DNA of 64,000 nt from Devosia sp. MC521 (lineage in GTDB: Bacteria; Pseudomonadota; Alphaproteobacteria; Rhizobiales; Devosiaceae). A program made the translations under genes and the position numbers. Positions 27,608-41,600 of the stretch are shown here, piece by piece. Every line of letters begins with the position of its first letter. Position 1 is the stretch's first letter. The stretch lies in assembly GCF_014127105.1 (NCBI RefSeq), contig NZ_CP059902.1:2748501-2812500 (forward strand), written 5' to 3'. Under the pieces are notes generated by a model. It saw nothing but the letters and a program-made list of their open reading frames with translations, searched no databases and was not told the DNA's origin.

Positions 27608-29002
27608 CTAGGCCTCGTGACCGTGGAGCAACTGCCCCAGCTGCGGCATGGTGATACGCACGGTCAGACCACCGGTATCGCGGCGTATGTACTTCGGTTC
27701 CCCGCCAAACTGATTGGAGAGCTGCTTGACGATAACCGATCCAAGCCCCTCATCGCTCGTTTCATTCTGCAGCCCCGCACCATTGTCCTCGACGTCAAGA
27801 ACGGCAATCCCATCATCACCCTTGTAAAGCTTGACGATGATGGCCCCGCTCTGGCCATTGGGAAACGCATGCTTGAGCGCGTTGGTAATCAATTCGCCGA
27901 CGAGGATGCCCAAGGTCGTTGCATCTCGCGCACCAACCTCGATGGGTTCAATTTCAGCGGAAATGCTGACACGCCCACTGTCCGCTTGGGTGCCGGCGAT
28001 GTCCTCGACCACCGCACCCAAAAACTCAGCCGCGCTCGTGGTTTCAAGATCGTCACCCAGTCGCAAACGCCTATGTGCGGAAGCGATGGCGTGGACGCGT
28101 TGACGCGCTGCCTCAAGCGCAGTCTTCACCTTATCGGAGTTAGAGCGCATTGCCTGCAAAGCGAGGAGAGACGAGACCGTTGCCAAGGAATTGCCGATAC
28201 GATGGTTCATATCCTGCAGAAGCGTCTCGACGCGTTCCCGTTCCTTTTCAGCAAGAGTTTTAGCCTCTTCGATAACCTTTGTTCGTTCCGCGACCTCGGA
28301 CTCGAGCAATTCGTTCTGCGATTTCAGGCCATGCCGTTCCATCGCCAAGAGGCTCACCTGGCGCTGCGTGCGCGCCAGTAACGAATAGGCCAACACCACG
28401 GAGGCGAACACTGCGGCGATCATCGCGAAAGCGGATAGGCTTCTTGTCTGACGGATCGCCTCGTTTCTCTGTGCGAGCTTTTCGTCTTCTTCGGCCACAA
28501 AGTCCGCCAGCGTCTGAGTGACTTCACTCATCAACCGCGCACCGAGCCCAGTCTCCAAAAGATTGAGCGCTTGCCCGCCTTCATTCAGCCGCGCGAGTTC
28601 GACAACCCGCTGCATCTCGGCGAGCTTACCCACGAAGGAACCCGTAATGCCCTCAAGCCGCGCGTGTTGGGCGCGGTCGTCTTCTGTCATGGTCAGTAGA
28701 GTGTCGGCATCGTCACTAATGCCAGCGATAGCGGATTGATACGCCTGATAAAATTGCTCATCGCCGGTGAGCAGATAGCCACGCTGGTTCGCTTCCGCCT
28801 CAACAAGCGATTGGCTCAATTGACTAGCAGATGTCCGCACAGCGAAGGTCTTGGTGACATCTTCAAGCTGACGCTCGAAGCCACGCAGCAAAAGCAGTGA
28901 CGTCACAACGCCCAAGCACACCAAGGCCAAAGACGACCAAATAGCGACCCTGCGCATTTGCGGGCGCAACATGGGTCTCGTCTCTGCCGACTTGGTTTCC
29001 AT
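27608..29002 (-). CDS. CHASE3-domain sensor histidine kinase of the HisKA_2/HWE type, candidate PhyR kinase
   Basis: Membrane sensor kinase of about 464 residues. Transmembrane helix 1 is near residue 20 (WSSLALVCLGVVTSLLLL) and helix 2 near 190. The periplasmic part between them has the CHASE3 pattern (SLVEAEANQRGYLLTGDEQFYQAY). A coiled coil leads to the HisKA_2 box DMNHRIGNSLATVSSL with phospho-acceptor His267, then an ATPase domain with GELITNALKHAFPNG and DNGAGL. Kinases of this class phosphorylate PhyR in the alphaproteobacterial stress response. The gene follows ecfG on the same strand, which supports that role. Its start is uncertain: ATGs at 29056, 29002 and 28972 all lack a strong ribosome site. 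Confidence 0.85.
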   Translation of the reverse strand: METKSAETRPMLRPQMRRVAIWSSLALVCLGVVTSLLLLRGFERQLEDVTKTFAVRTSASQLSQSLVEAEANQRGYLLTGDEQFYQAYQSAIAGISDDADTLLTMTEDDRAQHARLEGITGSFVGKLAEMQRVVELARLNEGGQALNLLETGLGARLMSEVTQTLADFVAEEDEKLAQRNEAIRQTRSLSAFAMIAAVFASVVLAYSLLARTQRQVSLLAMERHGLKSQNELLESEVAERTKVIEEAKTLAEKERERVETLLQDMNHRIGNSLATVSSLLALQAMRSNSDKVKTALEAARQRVHAIASAHRRLRLGDDLETTSAAEFLGAVVEDIAGTQADSGRVSISAEIEPIEVGARDATTLGILVGELITNALKHAFPNGQSGAIIVKLYKGDDGIAVLDVEDNGAGLQNETSDEGLGSVIVKQLSNQFGGEPKYIRRDTGGLTVRITMPQLGQLLHGHEA

Positions 29003-29134
29003 CGTCAAAGGCCCCGATCCGATATTCAAATCCACTGCCCCGCCCAAGGCCGACATCAAGACGGCCTTGCATCACATCAATGGCAGTATTGAGGCTCAGG
29101 GCGAGAGAGATGGCAATAGGTGCCTCACTCCCCC

Positions 29135-29689
29135 CTAGAACGAGTGGTTTCCTGATGTCACCTGCGCTGAAACAGCATCCGGACCATAGTCAGACTCGCC
29201 GCTGACTTTGAGAATATCAGTGAGGCGCGACCGTGCTCTGGAGACCCGGCTCTTCATGGTTCCCACCGCGCAATCACAGATGGCTGCCGCTTCTTCGTAG
29301 GAGAAGCCCGAAGCACCGATCAGAATAACCGCTTCACGCTGATCATCTGGCAGCTGCGCTAGCGCCTTCTTGAAATCCTCAAGATCCATGGAGCCATACT
29401 GCGAAGGATGCACCGATAGTCGTTCGGTAAAAGCACCGTCGCTATCTTGCACCTCGCGGCCGCGCTTGCGCATCTGGCTATAAAACTCATTGCGAAGAAT
29501 GGTGAAAAGCCATGCCTTGATATTGGTGCCCATCTCAAAGCTGGACTGCTTCGCCCACGCTTTCATAACGGTATCCTGCACCAGGTCATCAGCCTTGTCG
29601 TGCTTGCCGGTCAAAGACACAGCAAACGCGCGAAGACTGGGCAAGGTCGCCAGCATTTCTCTCTTAAACGAGGGAGTCTCGGCTGCCAT
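29135..29689 (-). CDS. ecfG: EcfG-family extracytoplasmic-function sigma factor
   Basis: A 184-residue sigma factor with region 2 (AFAVSLTGKHDKADDLVQDTVMKAW region, residues 20-45) and region 4 (FSYEEAAAICDCAVGTMKSR, near 130-150), and no extra domains. It is the output sigma of the PhyR-NepR-EcfG partner-switch: NepR holds it until phosphorylated PhyR pulls NepR away. ATG 29689 is preceded by GGGGAG and lies four bases after the nepR stop codon, so the two are coupled. The longer frame to 29746 overlaps nepR and is rejected. Targets with GGAAC-N16-CGTT promoters are present nearby on both sides. Confidence 0.93.
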   Translation of the reverse strand: MAAETPSFKREMLATLPSLRAFAVSLTGKHDKADDLVQDTVMKAWAKQSSFEMGTNIKAWLFTILRNEFYSQMRKRGREVQDSDGAFTERLSVHPSQYGSMDLEDFKKALAQLPDDQREAVILIGASGFSYEEAAAICDCAVGTMKSRVSRARSRLTDILKVSGESDYGPDAVSAQVTSGNHSF

Positions 29690-32600
29690 GAGGTTACTCC
29701 CCACCCGTTTGGGCACTAGCAGCTTGAGCCCTTTCGGCCTCATCAAGTTTTTCTAGTAAATCTAGAAGTTGGTCAGGAACCCCCTCGTCCTGCACTGCTC
29801 CATAAAGAGCACGCAAACGCGAACCAATATCGGAATTCGGCCCCAACCCGTCGTCTACCCGCCCCTCATGCTTTCGCATGTTCGGCTGAGTCACACGATT
29901 ATCCTTTGTCATTCACCCGACCGTTCAGTCTTGCACTACTCTATTTAACAGTTACCAATGCACACATAGGGCAAAAGTTCCAGTACATCGGAACTTTCCT
30001 TTATCGTGGTCGTTAAGGATAAAGTGCAAGATTGCACGAGCGTCACTGGGGAGCTATTTTCTATGTCACTATCTATGCGGATTGCGCCGCACCTGCCCTA
30101 CCTCCGTCGTTTTTCGCGCGCAGTGACTGGCTCACAAACTTCTGGCGACGCCTATGTCGCCGCTACTCTAGAAACTCTGATTGCCGATATTAGCCTATTT
30201 CCAGAAGCGTCTAGCGATCGCATAGCGATCTACAAACTCTTCTCGGCCTTGTTCTCCTCCTCTGCCATTACGATCCCATCGCCTGTTTCCAGTTTCATTT
30301 GGGAGCAGCGTGCGGCGTCTAACCTTGCCAATTTGGCCCCGCGCCCGCGCCAGGCATTTTTGCTGGTTGCAGTCGAAGGTTTCACCAATGATCAGGCTGC
30401 AGAAATTCTTGATGTGAGCGCTGAAGAGTTCACAGTTCTCCTGCGCGAAGCCTCGACCGACATCTCCCGTCAGGTCGCGACCGAAATTATGATCATTGAA
30501 GATGAACCGCTCATCGCAATGGACATTGAGCAGATGGTCGAAAGCCTCGGCCATAAGGTAGTTAGCATTGCCCGCACCCACAAAGAAGCTGTGGCGATGT
30601 TCAATGACACCAAGCCACGAATGATCCTAGCCGACATTCAGCTTGCTGACGGAAGCTCGGGCATTGATGCGGTAAATGACATTCTCAACGCTGCGTCCGT
30701 GCCGGTCATTTTCATCACAGCCTTCCCAGAACGGCTGCTCACAGGTGAACGTCCGGAGCCGACCTTCCTCGTTACCAAGCCGTTCAACCCAGACATGGTC
30801 AAGGCGTTGATCAGTCAGGCCCTATTCTTTGACGAAGGTTCCCGGGCGGCAGCATGAACTGCAAAATCAAATCTAAATCAGAAGGCCGGTTCTTACCGGC
30901 CTTTTTCTTTGTCGAACGGAACTCGAAGAGCTGCGGAACAGTTTATATTTCAATTCAAACTTTGGAGATTGAGATGCTGTACTACGCTCTCGTATTCCTC
31001 GTTATCGCTCTTATCGCTGGCGTGCTCGGCTTCGGCGGCATTGCAGGCGCCTCTGCGGGCATCGCGCAGATTCTGTTCTTCCTGTTCTTGGCCTTCCTCG
31101 TCATATCGCTGGTCATCGGCCTGATGCGCCGTAAAACCTAATCTCAGAAAGCGGTGCTCCGGCACCGCTTTTTTTATTGCCTTGGCGCAGGCAGGATATC
31201 CCCAATTCTTCCTGTAACCTTGTAGGCCACAAGGCCAATCCATTCGCGCATGGCAACGGTAAGAACCTCAAGGTTGAGGAGCGGATTTGCCAGGTCCAAC
31301 CCAAAACTCTCATTGCCGGGACTCCTATAGTCGGTCGGCCAAGCAAGCACCTCTATGCCTTCCGCGCGAAATAGACCGACAGATCGCGGCATGTGAAAGG
31401 CTGAAGTGACCAGCGCGATGCCCCGGCTGTTCTTAAGCTGGTCTGCGGTGAACGCAGCGTTTTCCGCCGTGTTCCGGGACTCACCTTCTAAAATAAGCCG
31501 CGATCGATCAATTCCGAGCTGAACGAATATCCGTTCGGCCGATTCCGCCTCTGTTTCGGTTTCGGCTACAATCAACCCGGACCCGCCGCTAAAGACGATC
31601 TGAGCCTGAGGGAAACGCTGCGCTAGGGTCACAGCTTCGATAAACCGATCCCCAGCGCTATTCAGCTCCGAAACGCCCCGCGCCGCGCTGATCCGCCCAT
31701 AGGTAGAGCCACCCAAAACAAGGATTGTGTTGAGATCGTCCGGAAGCGCTGCCCGCTCGAATCTATTTTCCAACGGCGCAATTAAAACCGCACCAAAGTT
31801 CGAGAAACCGGCAACCAGCGTGAATACAACCGCGGAGGCGATAAAGCTCAATGCCATCCTTCGCTTATGGAAGAAGGTGCCGACCATCGCTGCGACTAAG
31901 AGTATCAAAATAATGCTTAATGGCTGAGCGATGAGCCAAAAAATCTTTGATAGCAGGAAGAACAACGCTACCCCCGATCTACACCGTCTTTGGGTAAAGA
32001 ACCCTTTTTCACTTGCTATCTCACCGACTTCTGGTTTTCTACCAAATGGTCAAGATTGCGTGCCTTCAAAAATAGCAATCACCGGTCAGCAGGAAGGCTC
32101 TTTCGGGGGCTAAGGTCAGTATGAGTCAAGCCGAACCCGTTGTGAACGGGGCAAATGTCGTTGTCGAACTGCGGAATATCCATAAGTCCTTTGGTGAACT
32201 TGAGGTCTTAAAAGGCGTTTCGTTCACCGCGAATGAAGGTCAGGTCATCTCGTTGATCGGCTCGTCCGGCTCTGGCAAATCGACGCTTCTGCGCTGCATC
32301 AATATGCTTGAAGTGCCCAATCAAGGTGACGTTGCCATTGGTGGTGAAGTCATTTCACTGGTGGGCAACGGCCATGCGCGCCGTATCGGCGATGAAAATC
32401 AGATCCGTCGCATCCGTTCGGAACTGGGCATGGTGTTCCAGTCCTTCAATCTCTGGGCGCACATGACTGTTCTTGAGAACGTCATGGAAGCCCCTTTGAT
32501 CGTTCAAAAGCGTCAGCGCGCCGAAGTAGAAGCAGAGGCTCGCGCCATGCTCGACAAGGTCGGCATCGGTGCTAAGGCGGACGCTTACCCATCGCAGCTG

Positions 32601-35600
32601 TCTGGCGGCCAACAACAACGCGCTGCAATTGCGCGCGCACTGTGCATCAACCCGCGCGTCATGCTGTTTGACGAACCCACCTCGGCTCTCGATCCGGAGT
32701 TGGGTGTTGAAGTACTACGCGTGATCAAGCTTCTCGCTGACGAGGGGCGCACCATGATCCTTGTGACCCACGATATGGATTTCGCACGGTCGGTTTCCGA
32801 CCATGTGATCTTCCTGCATCAAGGGCTAATCGAGGAAGAGGGAACACCTGATCAGGTGTTTGGTGCAACCAAGTCGGCGCGTCTTAAACAATTCCTCAAC
32901 GCAGCGAACCACGACTGACGAGGATTGGCCTTAAGGCAAAAACCAAGAATTATAGGAGAGAGCGTTATGAAGAAAATTATGTTTGCCGCCGTTGCCGCAC
33001 TTGCGCTGACCGGCGCGGTCTCCGCACAGGAAACCGTCCGTATCGCAACTGAAGGTGCATATGCACCTTGGAACTTCCTCGATGACAACGGCAATGCTGC
33101 CGGTTTTGAAATCGAGCTGGGCAATGCAATCTGCGCTGAAGCAGGTCTCACCTGCGAGTGGATCCTGAACGACTGGGATTCGATCATCCCGAACCTGCTC
33201 GCTGGCAACTACGACCTGATCATGGCTGGCATGTCGATCACTGAAGAGCGTCTCAAGACGATCGACTTCACCCAGAACTACTTCCCGCCAGATCCGTCCA
33301 AGTATGTTGCTATGGCAGCGACCGAGCTTGATTATGCCAACCTCTCCGGCGCCCGCGTTGGCGTTCAGGGCGGCACCATTCAGGCTGGCTATGCCGAAGA
33401 ACACCACGCGGCCAACAACACCATCATCACCTTCGCGACCGCCGACCAGGCGATGGCCGATCTTGCTGCAGGCAACATCGACACCATCCTCGCTGACGGC
33501 GCTTATCTTGAACCAGTCGTTGCAGCTTCTGGCGGCGCGATCGAATTCAAGGGCGAAAACGTGCTCATCGGTGGCGGCGTTGGCGCTGGCGTCCGCAAGG
33601 ACTCCGAAATCAAGACCAAGGTTGATGACGCGATCACCGCTCTGAAGAAGAACGGCACCGTCGACACCATCATTGCGAAGTGGTTTGAAGGCCACGGCCC
33701 ATATTTCGCTGAATAAGGCTTAAAGCCCAACATCGGCCTTTCCCGCCATCGGGAAAGGCCTTTTAGAGATTCCCATATGTTCGAAGACTTTGCATTCTGG
33801 GTCGCCTACCTCACCAACGGTAAGCACATGACCTGGTACGCCAGCTTTCAGTTTACCGTTATTGCAGCCCTGCTCGGTGGGGCGCTTGCTGTTGTCTTCG
33901 GGCTAACTGGCGCGACGCTGAAAAGCTCGCGCTTTCTACCGCTCCGTCTGATCGGGTCCACCTACTCCGCTATCGTTCGCGGCGTCCCAGACATCCTCTT
34001 CTTCCTCTTCTTCCCGCTCGCGTTCGAGCAGGGCGTAGAGTGGTTCATCTCGACCCAAGTGTGTAGCGCCGACATGATCGCCGCGCAGAACGCACCTTGG
34101 CCTCCGTGTAAGGAAGCTAACTGGTTCCTGGGCACCACCGAATACCTGCTGCTCGCTAGCGTTTCCCTTGGCCTCGTCTATGGCGCGTTCGCGACCAACG
34201 TCATTCACGGGGCGATGCGCTCCGTGCCCCATGGCCAGCTTGAAGCGGCGCGTGCCTTTGGCATGTCCTCAAGCCAGGTGTTGTGGCGCGTGCATGTCCG
34301 CCAGATGTGGGTCTATGCCCTGCCCGGCCTCTCGAACGTCTGGCTGTTGCTCGTCAAAGCAACCTCGCTGCTCTCGCTCCTGCAGATTGCCGATATCGTG
34401 CTCTGGGCTGATCGTTTGGGTGCGCCAAATTTCCTGCCCGCTGTAGGGTTAGTCCACGACGATTGGCGCTGGCGGTATTACCTCGTCCTCTTCCTCTTCT
34501 ACATCCTGGTTACATGGGTTTCCGAACGCGTGTTTGAAGCGATTATGCGCAAGGCTGGTCGTGGGATTCTCAGCGAGGTGGCAGCATGATCCAGGAATTC
34601 ATCGACGACGTGATCGTGATGGCCCCGGCTGTATTGTACAATCTGTACTTTGCTGCCGCATCGATCCCACTTGGCTTCGGGTTCGCGGTGCTTCTCGCAC
34701 TTGGAAAAGCCTCCCCCAATAAGCTGATCAACCATTTGTCGCGCGGCTTTATCTACGCCTTCCGAGGTTCGCCGCTCTTCATCCAGTTCTTCATGTTCTA
34801 TTCTCTGGCGCTGTCACTGAACCTGAGCGTCTGGCGTCCTTTGGGCATTTCCGGTTTTGTGCTGCACCCGCTGTTTATTGCGCCGCTGGTCCTGACCATC
34901 AACACCGCTGCTTACACCGCCGAGATTTTCTACGGCGCTTTGCGAGCCGTTCCCAAGGGCGCGATTGAAGCCGCGCGCGCTTATGGCATGAGCCGTTCCC
35001 AGCAGTTCCGTCGCGTCATATGGCCGAACATGATCCGCTTCGCTTGGCCCGCATATACCAATGAAGTGGTGTTCCTGTTCCACGCGACAGCCATTGTCTA
35101 TTTCGCCGTGCCTGTGCTGAGCGGTCAGCGTGAGCTCATGCTCACCGCCAAGGATTTTGTCGAACGCGACTTCAACGCCTTCCTCCATTTTTCGGCAGCA
35201 GCCGTTATCTTCCTCGCTGTCTCGCTGGTTATCTTCGCCATCTTTGGCGTGATTTATCAGCGCCTCATGCGCCACCTCCCCTCCCAGCCGGGCCTTCGTT
35301 TTGCGCCCAAATGGTTCCGCTAAGAACATGACTTTCCAGCAGCACTCCACAGTCGTGGCCGGCGATGCGCCTGGCCACTCAACCACGCTTTATTGGTACA
35401 CCGTCGGTCCTGAAACCGCCGAGACCAAGGTGCATCTTCAAGCGGCCATGCATGCCGATGAACAGCCCGGCACCATGGCGCTCCATCACCTGCTGCCCAT
35501 GCTGCGTGATGCTGACGCCAACGGAAAGCTCAACGCACGCTTTGTAATTTTCCCGTCGGTCAATCCGCTCGGTCTCGACACGCGCGTCCTGCGCCGTCAC

Positions 35601-38600
35601 ATCGGTCGCTATGATCTCGGCAGTGGCATCAACTTCAACCGCCGTTGGCCAGACCTTTATCCGGCGATTGCGGACAAAGTCGCTGGCAAGCTCGGAACGA
35701 GCGGCGCTGAGAACGTCAAAACTTTGCGTGCTGCAGTTGGTGAATGGCTCGACAGCCAGATCCCACTCACCGCAAACCAGAAGCTGCGGGTTCTGGTCAT
35801 GAAGTCCGCGCATGACGCTGACATCGTGCTCGACCTGCATTGCGATGACGATAGTCTCCAACACATCTTCACCTCCCCCGAGATGACCGGCCTTCAAGCT
35901 TTGGCAAATCGTATGGGTGTGGCGGCAACGCTGACCGCTGAAGACAGCGGCGGCGGCTCTTTCGACGAAGTGCTGCCGAACCTTTATCGTAAGGCACAGG
36001 CCGCCAATCCAGGCCTGCCGATCCCGATGGCCGCTGAAACCGCGACCCTCGAATATCGCGGCCAAGCCGACGTGTTCGATCACATCGGTAGCAAGGACGC
36101 TAATGGTCTTTATAGCTTCTTCTGTGATCGCGGCTTGATCAGCGACACTGTTGATCCCGCCACCCCAGCACCCCCTTTCGTGCCGTTTGAAGCGACAGAG
36201 GTTCTGCGCACAGACCGCCCGGGCCTTCTCGCCTATCGCGTCGAGCTGGGTGACGAGGTCAAGAAGGGCGACGTGATCGCCGATCTCATCGCCATGGACG
36301 GCCCCGAGGCCTTTATCGCCCGCACGCCAATCACCACCAGTGCTGATGGCTTTGTGCTGTCCCGCGTCATGGCCAAGTATGTGCCAGCAGGTGCCTCCAT
36401 CGCCAAGATCGTGGGCAAGGAAGTCCTCCCCAGCCGCGCTGGCGGTTACCTTCTCGAAGACTAAACACAAAGGGCTGGATCGATGATCCAGCCCTTTCTT
36501 ATTCCTAGCGCTTATCGGCTTACTTAAGCCCGAACGCGCCGTGCTCCAGCGCCGTGAACACGCCACGCAGCTCCGCCAAGCCCTTCATACGACCAATAGT
36601 GGGATAGCCCGGCTGCGCCCGGCGACCGAGGTCGTCCAAAATATCCTGACCATGATCCGGACGCATCGGGATCTGCCAATCCTTGCGACCCACAGCCTTG
36701 CGGCGGCGCTCTTCCTTGATCACAGCCGCGATAACCGCAACCATGTCCGTATCGCCCCCCAAATGCTCGGCCTCATAGAACGAGCCCATGATGTCGTCAT
36801 TGTCACGCTTGACGTTACGCAGGTGCAGGAAGTGGATTTTTCCGGCGAATTGCTCAACGATGGCTGGCAGATCATTGTCAGGACGCGCCCCTAGGGACCC
36901 CGTACAGAACGTCATGCCATTCGCTGGGCTATCCACCGCGTCGAGAATGTATTTGTAGTCCTCAGCCGTCGACATAATGCGTGGCAAGCCGAGCAAAGCG
37001 AACGGCGGATCATCAGGATGGCAGCACAGCCGTAAGCCGAGGTCTTCCGCTGTTGGCACCACTTCTTCAAGGAAGTGGATAAAGTGCTGGCGGAGCTGAT
37101 CGCGACTGATCGCACCATATTCATTGAGGTGCGCTTGTACGTCTTCGAGCGACATCGACTCCGTTGAGCCTGGCAGGCCCATGGTGACGTTGCGTGCGAG
37201 CTGCTTCTTGTCGTCTTCCGACATCGCTTCAAACCGACGCCCTGCCTCATCGGCAATGGCATTGGTGAAGTCCGCCGGTGCGCCAGGGCGCTTGAGGATA
37301 TGAATATCAAAAGCGGCAAAATCGGCGATATCGAAACGCATGCAGGAGCCGCCATGCGCAACCTGCCAGCGCAGATCGGTCCTCGTCCAATCCAGAACCG
37401 GCATGAAATTGTAGCAAATCGTCTCAATGCCGCTGTCAGCGAGGTTGCGCATCGAGATTTTGTAATTGGCGATATGCTCCCGCCAATCGCCCTTCTGCTT
37501 TTTCATGTCCTCGGTAACAGGAAGACTTTCGACTACATCCCAAGTGAGCCCGGAAGCAGAACCGTCCTTACGCGTAGAAATTTCCGAATGGCGTTTGGCG
37601 ATCTCTTCCTTCGTCCAGACGACACCATTGGGAACGTGGTGCAGCGCACTGACCACGCCTTCGGCGCCAGCTTGGGTGATGTCATCGATGCTGGTCAAAT
37701 CCTTCGGACCAAACCATCTCCATGTCTGTCGCACTTAAGGCTCCATAAATTCGATTGTTCTTGAATGTGATAGGCGCGCACAAACACCCGCGTGCGGATG
37801 CTGCCGCGCGCGGGGATCTGGCTCGATATGTGATGGTAATGAACGAGCGCTGGTCGCTCGGTTGCGCTGCGCTACTTGCGCATTTGCCTGTCGTACACGA
37901 AGCGCGGCATTTCCCATTTCAAGGTCAAAGCCAGCATACGCAGCGTAAAGCCCACCGCGATGGCGACCGCCGCTGTCAGATCCGGTGAGAAGTTCAGCAT
38001 GAGCCCGGCATAGTAGAGCGCGCCCGTGATCAGCGAAACGGTCGCATAAAGCTCGCCTTGGAACACCAGTGGAATATCGTTGCACAGCACGTCGCGCAGA
38101 ATACCGCCCACGATCCCGGTGATGATACCCGAGACGATGATGATCATCGGATGCAGGTCGAGTTCCATCGCAATGTTGCAGCCAATGATCGAAAAGACCA
38201 CCAGACCGAACGCGTCGAGCGCCAGGAAGGGCCACTTCAACCGATCGACGACGCGCGCCAATGGGATGGTCAGCAAAGCTGCCCCACACACCAGTAGCAG
38301 CAAATAAGGGTTCGCGACCCAGGTGAGTGGATAGTGGCCGATTAGAACGTCCCGCATGCTGCCCCCGCCAAGCGCGGTGACACAGGCGATGAGGCACACG
38401 CCAAACCAATCCATGTTCCGACGACCCGCAGCGAGCGCCGCTGTCATGGCTTCGGCGGTAATGGCGATATAGAATGCAATAAGCAGCATGGCCAGCCTGT
38501 GGGGGGACGGAAGAATCTGCGGCCACTGTACGGGACCGCATGTCCTCTGTCTCACCCATCGTTTTGGCACAAGTGTTCACAGCGGATCGCTTACAGAAAA

Positions 38601-41600
38601 TCAGCGCGGTGCGGCGTGAACACATCAACCAGCCGCCCCTTCTCAAGCGCGACGACGCCGTGCACCAAGCCAGAAGGCACAATAAAGCTGCCCCCCTGCC
38701 CCACGATTTCGGTTTTGCCGTCGATCGTCACCTCAAAGGAACCTTCGGCGACATAGCTCACCTGAATATGCGGGTGACTATGCAATGCGCCGACAGCCCC
38801 TTTTTCGAAGCCAAATTCGACCTGCATCATTTCAGCGGTATGGATCAGCACACGGCGCGTATTGCCGGGCGACAATTCAATCCATTCACTGACGTTTGGC
38901 TGAGCAAAAAACGCTTGTTGGCTCATGTCGTTACCTCGCTAGCCAGCCGCCATCCACGGGGATCGTCGCCCCATGCATGTAATTGGAAGCCGGTGCCAAA
39001 AGAAAAACCGCTGCATCGCCAATGTCCGACGACACACCCCAACGACCTGCTGGAATACGCCCCAAGATCGATGCCGACCGGTCCGGATCATTGCGCAGCG
39101 CTTCAGTGTTATTGGTCTCGATATAACCGGGCGCGATAGCATTCACATTGATGCCCTTGGCCGCCCATTCATTGGCCAAAAGCTTGGTGATGCCCATCAC
39201 GCCTGACTTGGATGCCGTGTAGCTCGCAACGCGGATACCGCCCTGATAGCTGAGCATCGACGCGATGTTGACGATCCGCGCTTGTCGCCCCTCGGCAAGG
39301 GCTTTGCGCCCCAGCGACTGGCAGAGGAAAAACACCGTCTTAAGATTTACATCCATGACGCTGTCCCAGTCCTCTTCCGAGAAGTCGACTGCATCAACGC
39401 GCTTGATGATCCCGGCATTGTTGACCAAGCCATGGATTGGGCCATGCTCCCCCCAAACTGCATCGAACATAGCCTGCGCGGCACTGGGTGAGCTCAGGTC
39501 AGATTGAACGGCGATGAATCCCGAACCCTGAGCCTCCATAATGGACGCCGTCTCATCCATGCTGGAACGCCCAACACCAATAACGCGGCCTCCCGCCCGG
39601 CCAATGCTGAGCGCAATGCCCTGACCAATACCGGTGTTGGCACCAGTCACCATCACGGTCTTGCCCGAGAGGCTAAACGCAGACAGATCCATTAGTAGAG
39701 ATCTCCCATCTCTACCTTTTCAATGTCGGTGTAATCGACATTGTCGCCCGCCATCGCCCAGATGAAGGTGTAAGCGCCCGTGCCTGCGCCGGAATGGATG
39801 GACCAAGGCGGCGAGATAACAGCCTCTTCGTTGCGAACGATGAGATGGCGGGTTTCTTCTGGCTCGCCCATCAGGTGAATGACAAAAGCATCCGGCTTGA
39901 GGTCGAAATAGAGATAGGCCTCCATGCGGCGGTCATGCACGTGAGCGGGCATGGTGTTCCACACAGAGCCGGGCGCGAATTGGGTAAGACCGACGACAAG
40001 CTGGCAGGTCTTCACACTGTCAGCATTGACGTATTGGAAGATTGTCCGCTCATTGGCGGTATCCGCAGCGCCTGCTTCCAAACGTTTAGCGCCGGACTGC
40101 TGCAACAGTTTTGTCGGATAGGACGCGTGGGCTGGTGCGCTGAGGAGATAGAACTTTGCGCCCTCTCCCGCGAACTGGACGTCTTTGTTGCCCATGCCAA
40201 TGTAGAGCATGTCGCGCGACCCAACCGCGTGGTTTTCGCCATCGACGACGATTGTGCCTGGTGCGCCAATATTAACGGCAATCAGCTCGCGGCGATCTAG
40301 GAAGTTTTCCGTGCCCGTCGGCTTAATGGGCAAGAGCGCCAGGGGGCCGCCCGCGGGCACTGCGCTACCGACGGCCATACGATCATAGTGTGTGTATACC
40401 CAACGCACCGTGTCCGGTTCAAACAGGTCTTCAACCAAGAAGGTGTCGCGTAGCTCCTCAGTGCCCATTACCGATGCGGCAATCGGATCGATAGCAAAGC
40501 GAATTTCGTACTCAGTGCTCATGACAGTCCTCACTTAGTTCTGTTCGTCCAACCGCTGGCGATAGCGCTGCTGGCTGCGAGATAGGTGGTCGCGCATGGC
40601 CTCACGCGCGGCGTCTTGGTTTTGGTCGCAAATCGCGTTCAGGATGGCGCGATGCTCTTCGTGCAATCCGGCTTGATAGTCGTAAGTCAGTACGCTCTCT
40701 GTGCCCCAGGGAGAGGCAACATCGCAGGGTATGGTTCGGCTACCGAGCGCCTCCAGCACCTCAAGATAGAAAGGGTTGTTGGTTGCGGACGCGATGGATC
40801 GGTGAAATGCGAAATCCGTGCGCCCGGTTGGTGTCCCTTGCTCCAGAAGACGCCCGAACTCATTGAACGTTTCCCGCATCTCTGCTTCTTGGCTCGAGCT
40901 ACGGCGAACCGCCGCCAAGCCGGCCGCCTCAATCTCGATCCCCATACGCACTTCAAGAACGTTGAGGGCGACCGAGATTTTGTGCGTTCCGGCACCACCC
41001 AAGGCACCGAACGTCGAGGCAGCGTTGGCCATGACGTAGAGCCCTGCACCCTGCCGAGGTTCAACGATTCCATCAGCGGCCAGAGCAGCAATGGCTTCAC
41101 GGATGACCGTGCGGCTAACGCCAAAAACACTTGTCAGCTTGGCTTCACTGGGAAGCTTGGCGCCAGGAACAAACTCCCCGGCTCCAATTCTTTGCCGCAA
41201 CGTCTCTGCGACCACTGACGCAAGCTTGGGTTTGCGGGCGCGCTCGGCGCCCGCTTCTTGCAAAGCCATGACATCACCGGAACAGGCTTGGGAGCCAAAG
41301 CGACAGCGCCGGAATGTACGTAACGAGACCCAAGACAATCAGACCAGCCAGATAGAAGGGCCAAATGCTCTTCATCGCTTCCCAGACCGTTATCTTGCCC
41401 ACCGCCGCGGCGACAAACTGCACCGGTCCAAGGGGCGGGGTATTCAAGCCAATGCCTAGGTTGAGGATCATGATCACCCCGAAGTGCACCGGGTTCACAC
41501 CAAAGGCCGTAACCATCGGTAGGAAGATCGGTGTGGTGATGATGATCAGCGGACCCATGTCCATAAAGGTGCCGAGCAGCAGCAAGACGATGTTGATCAG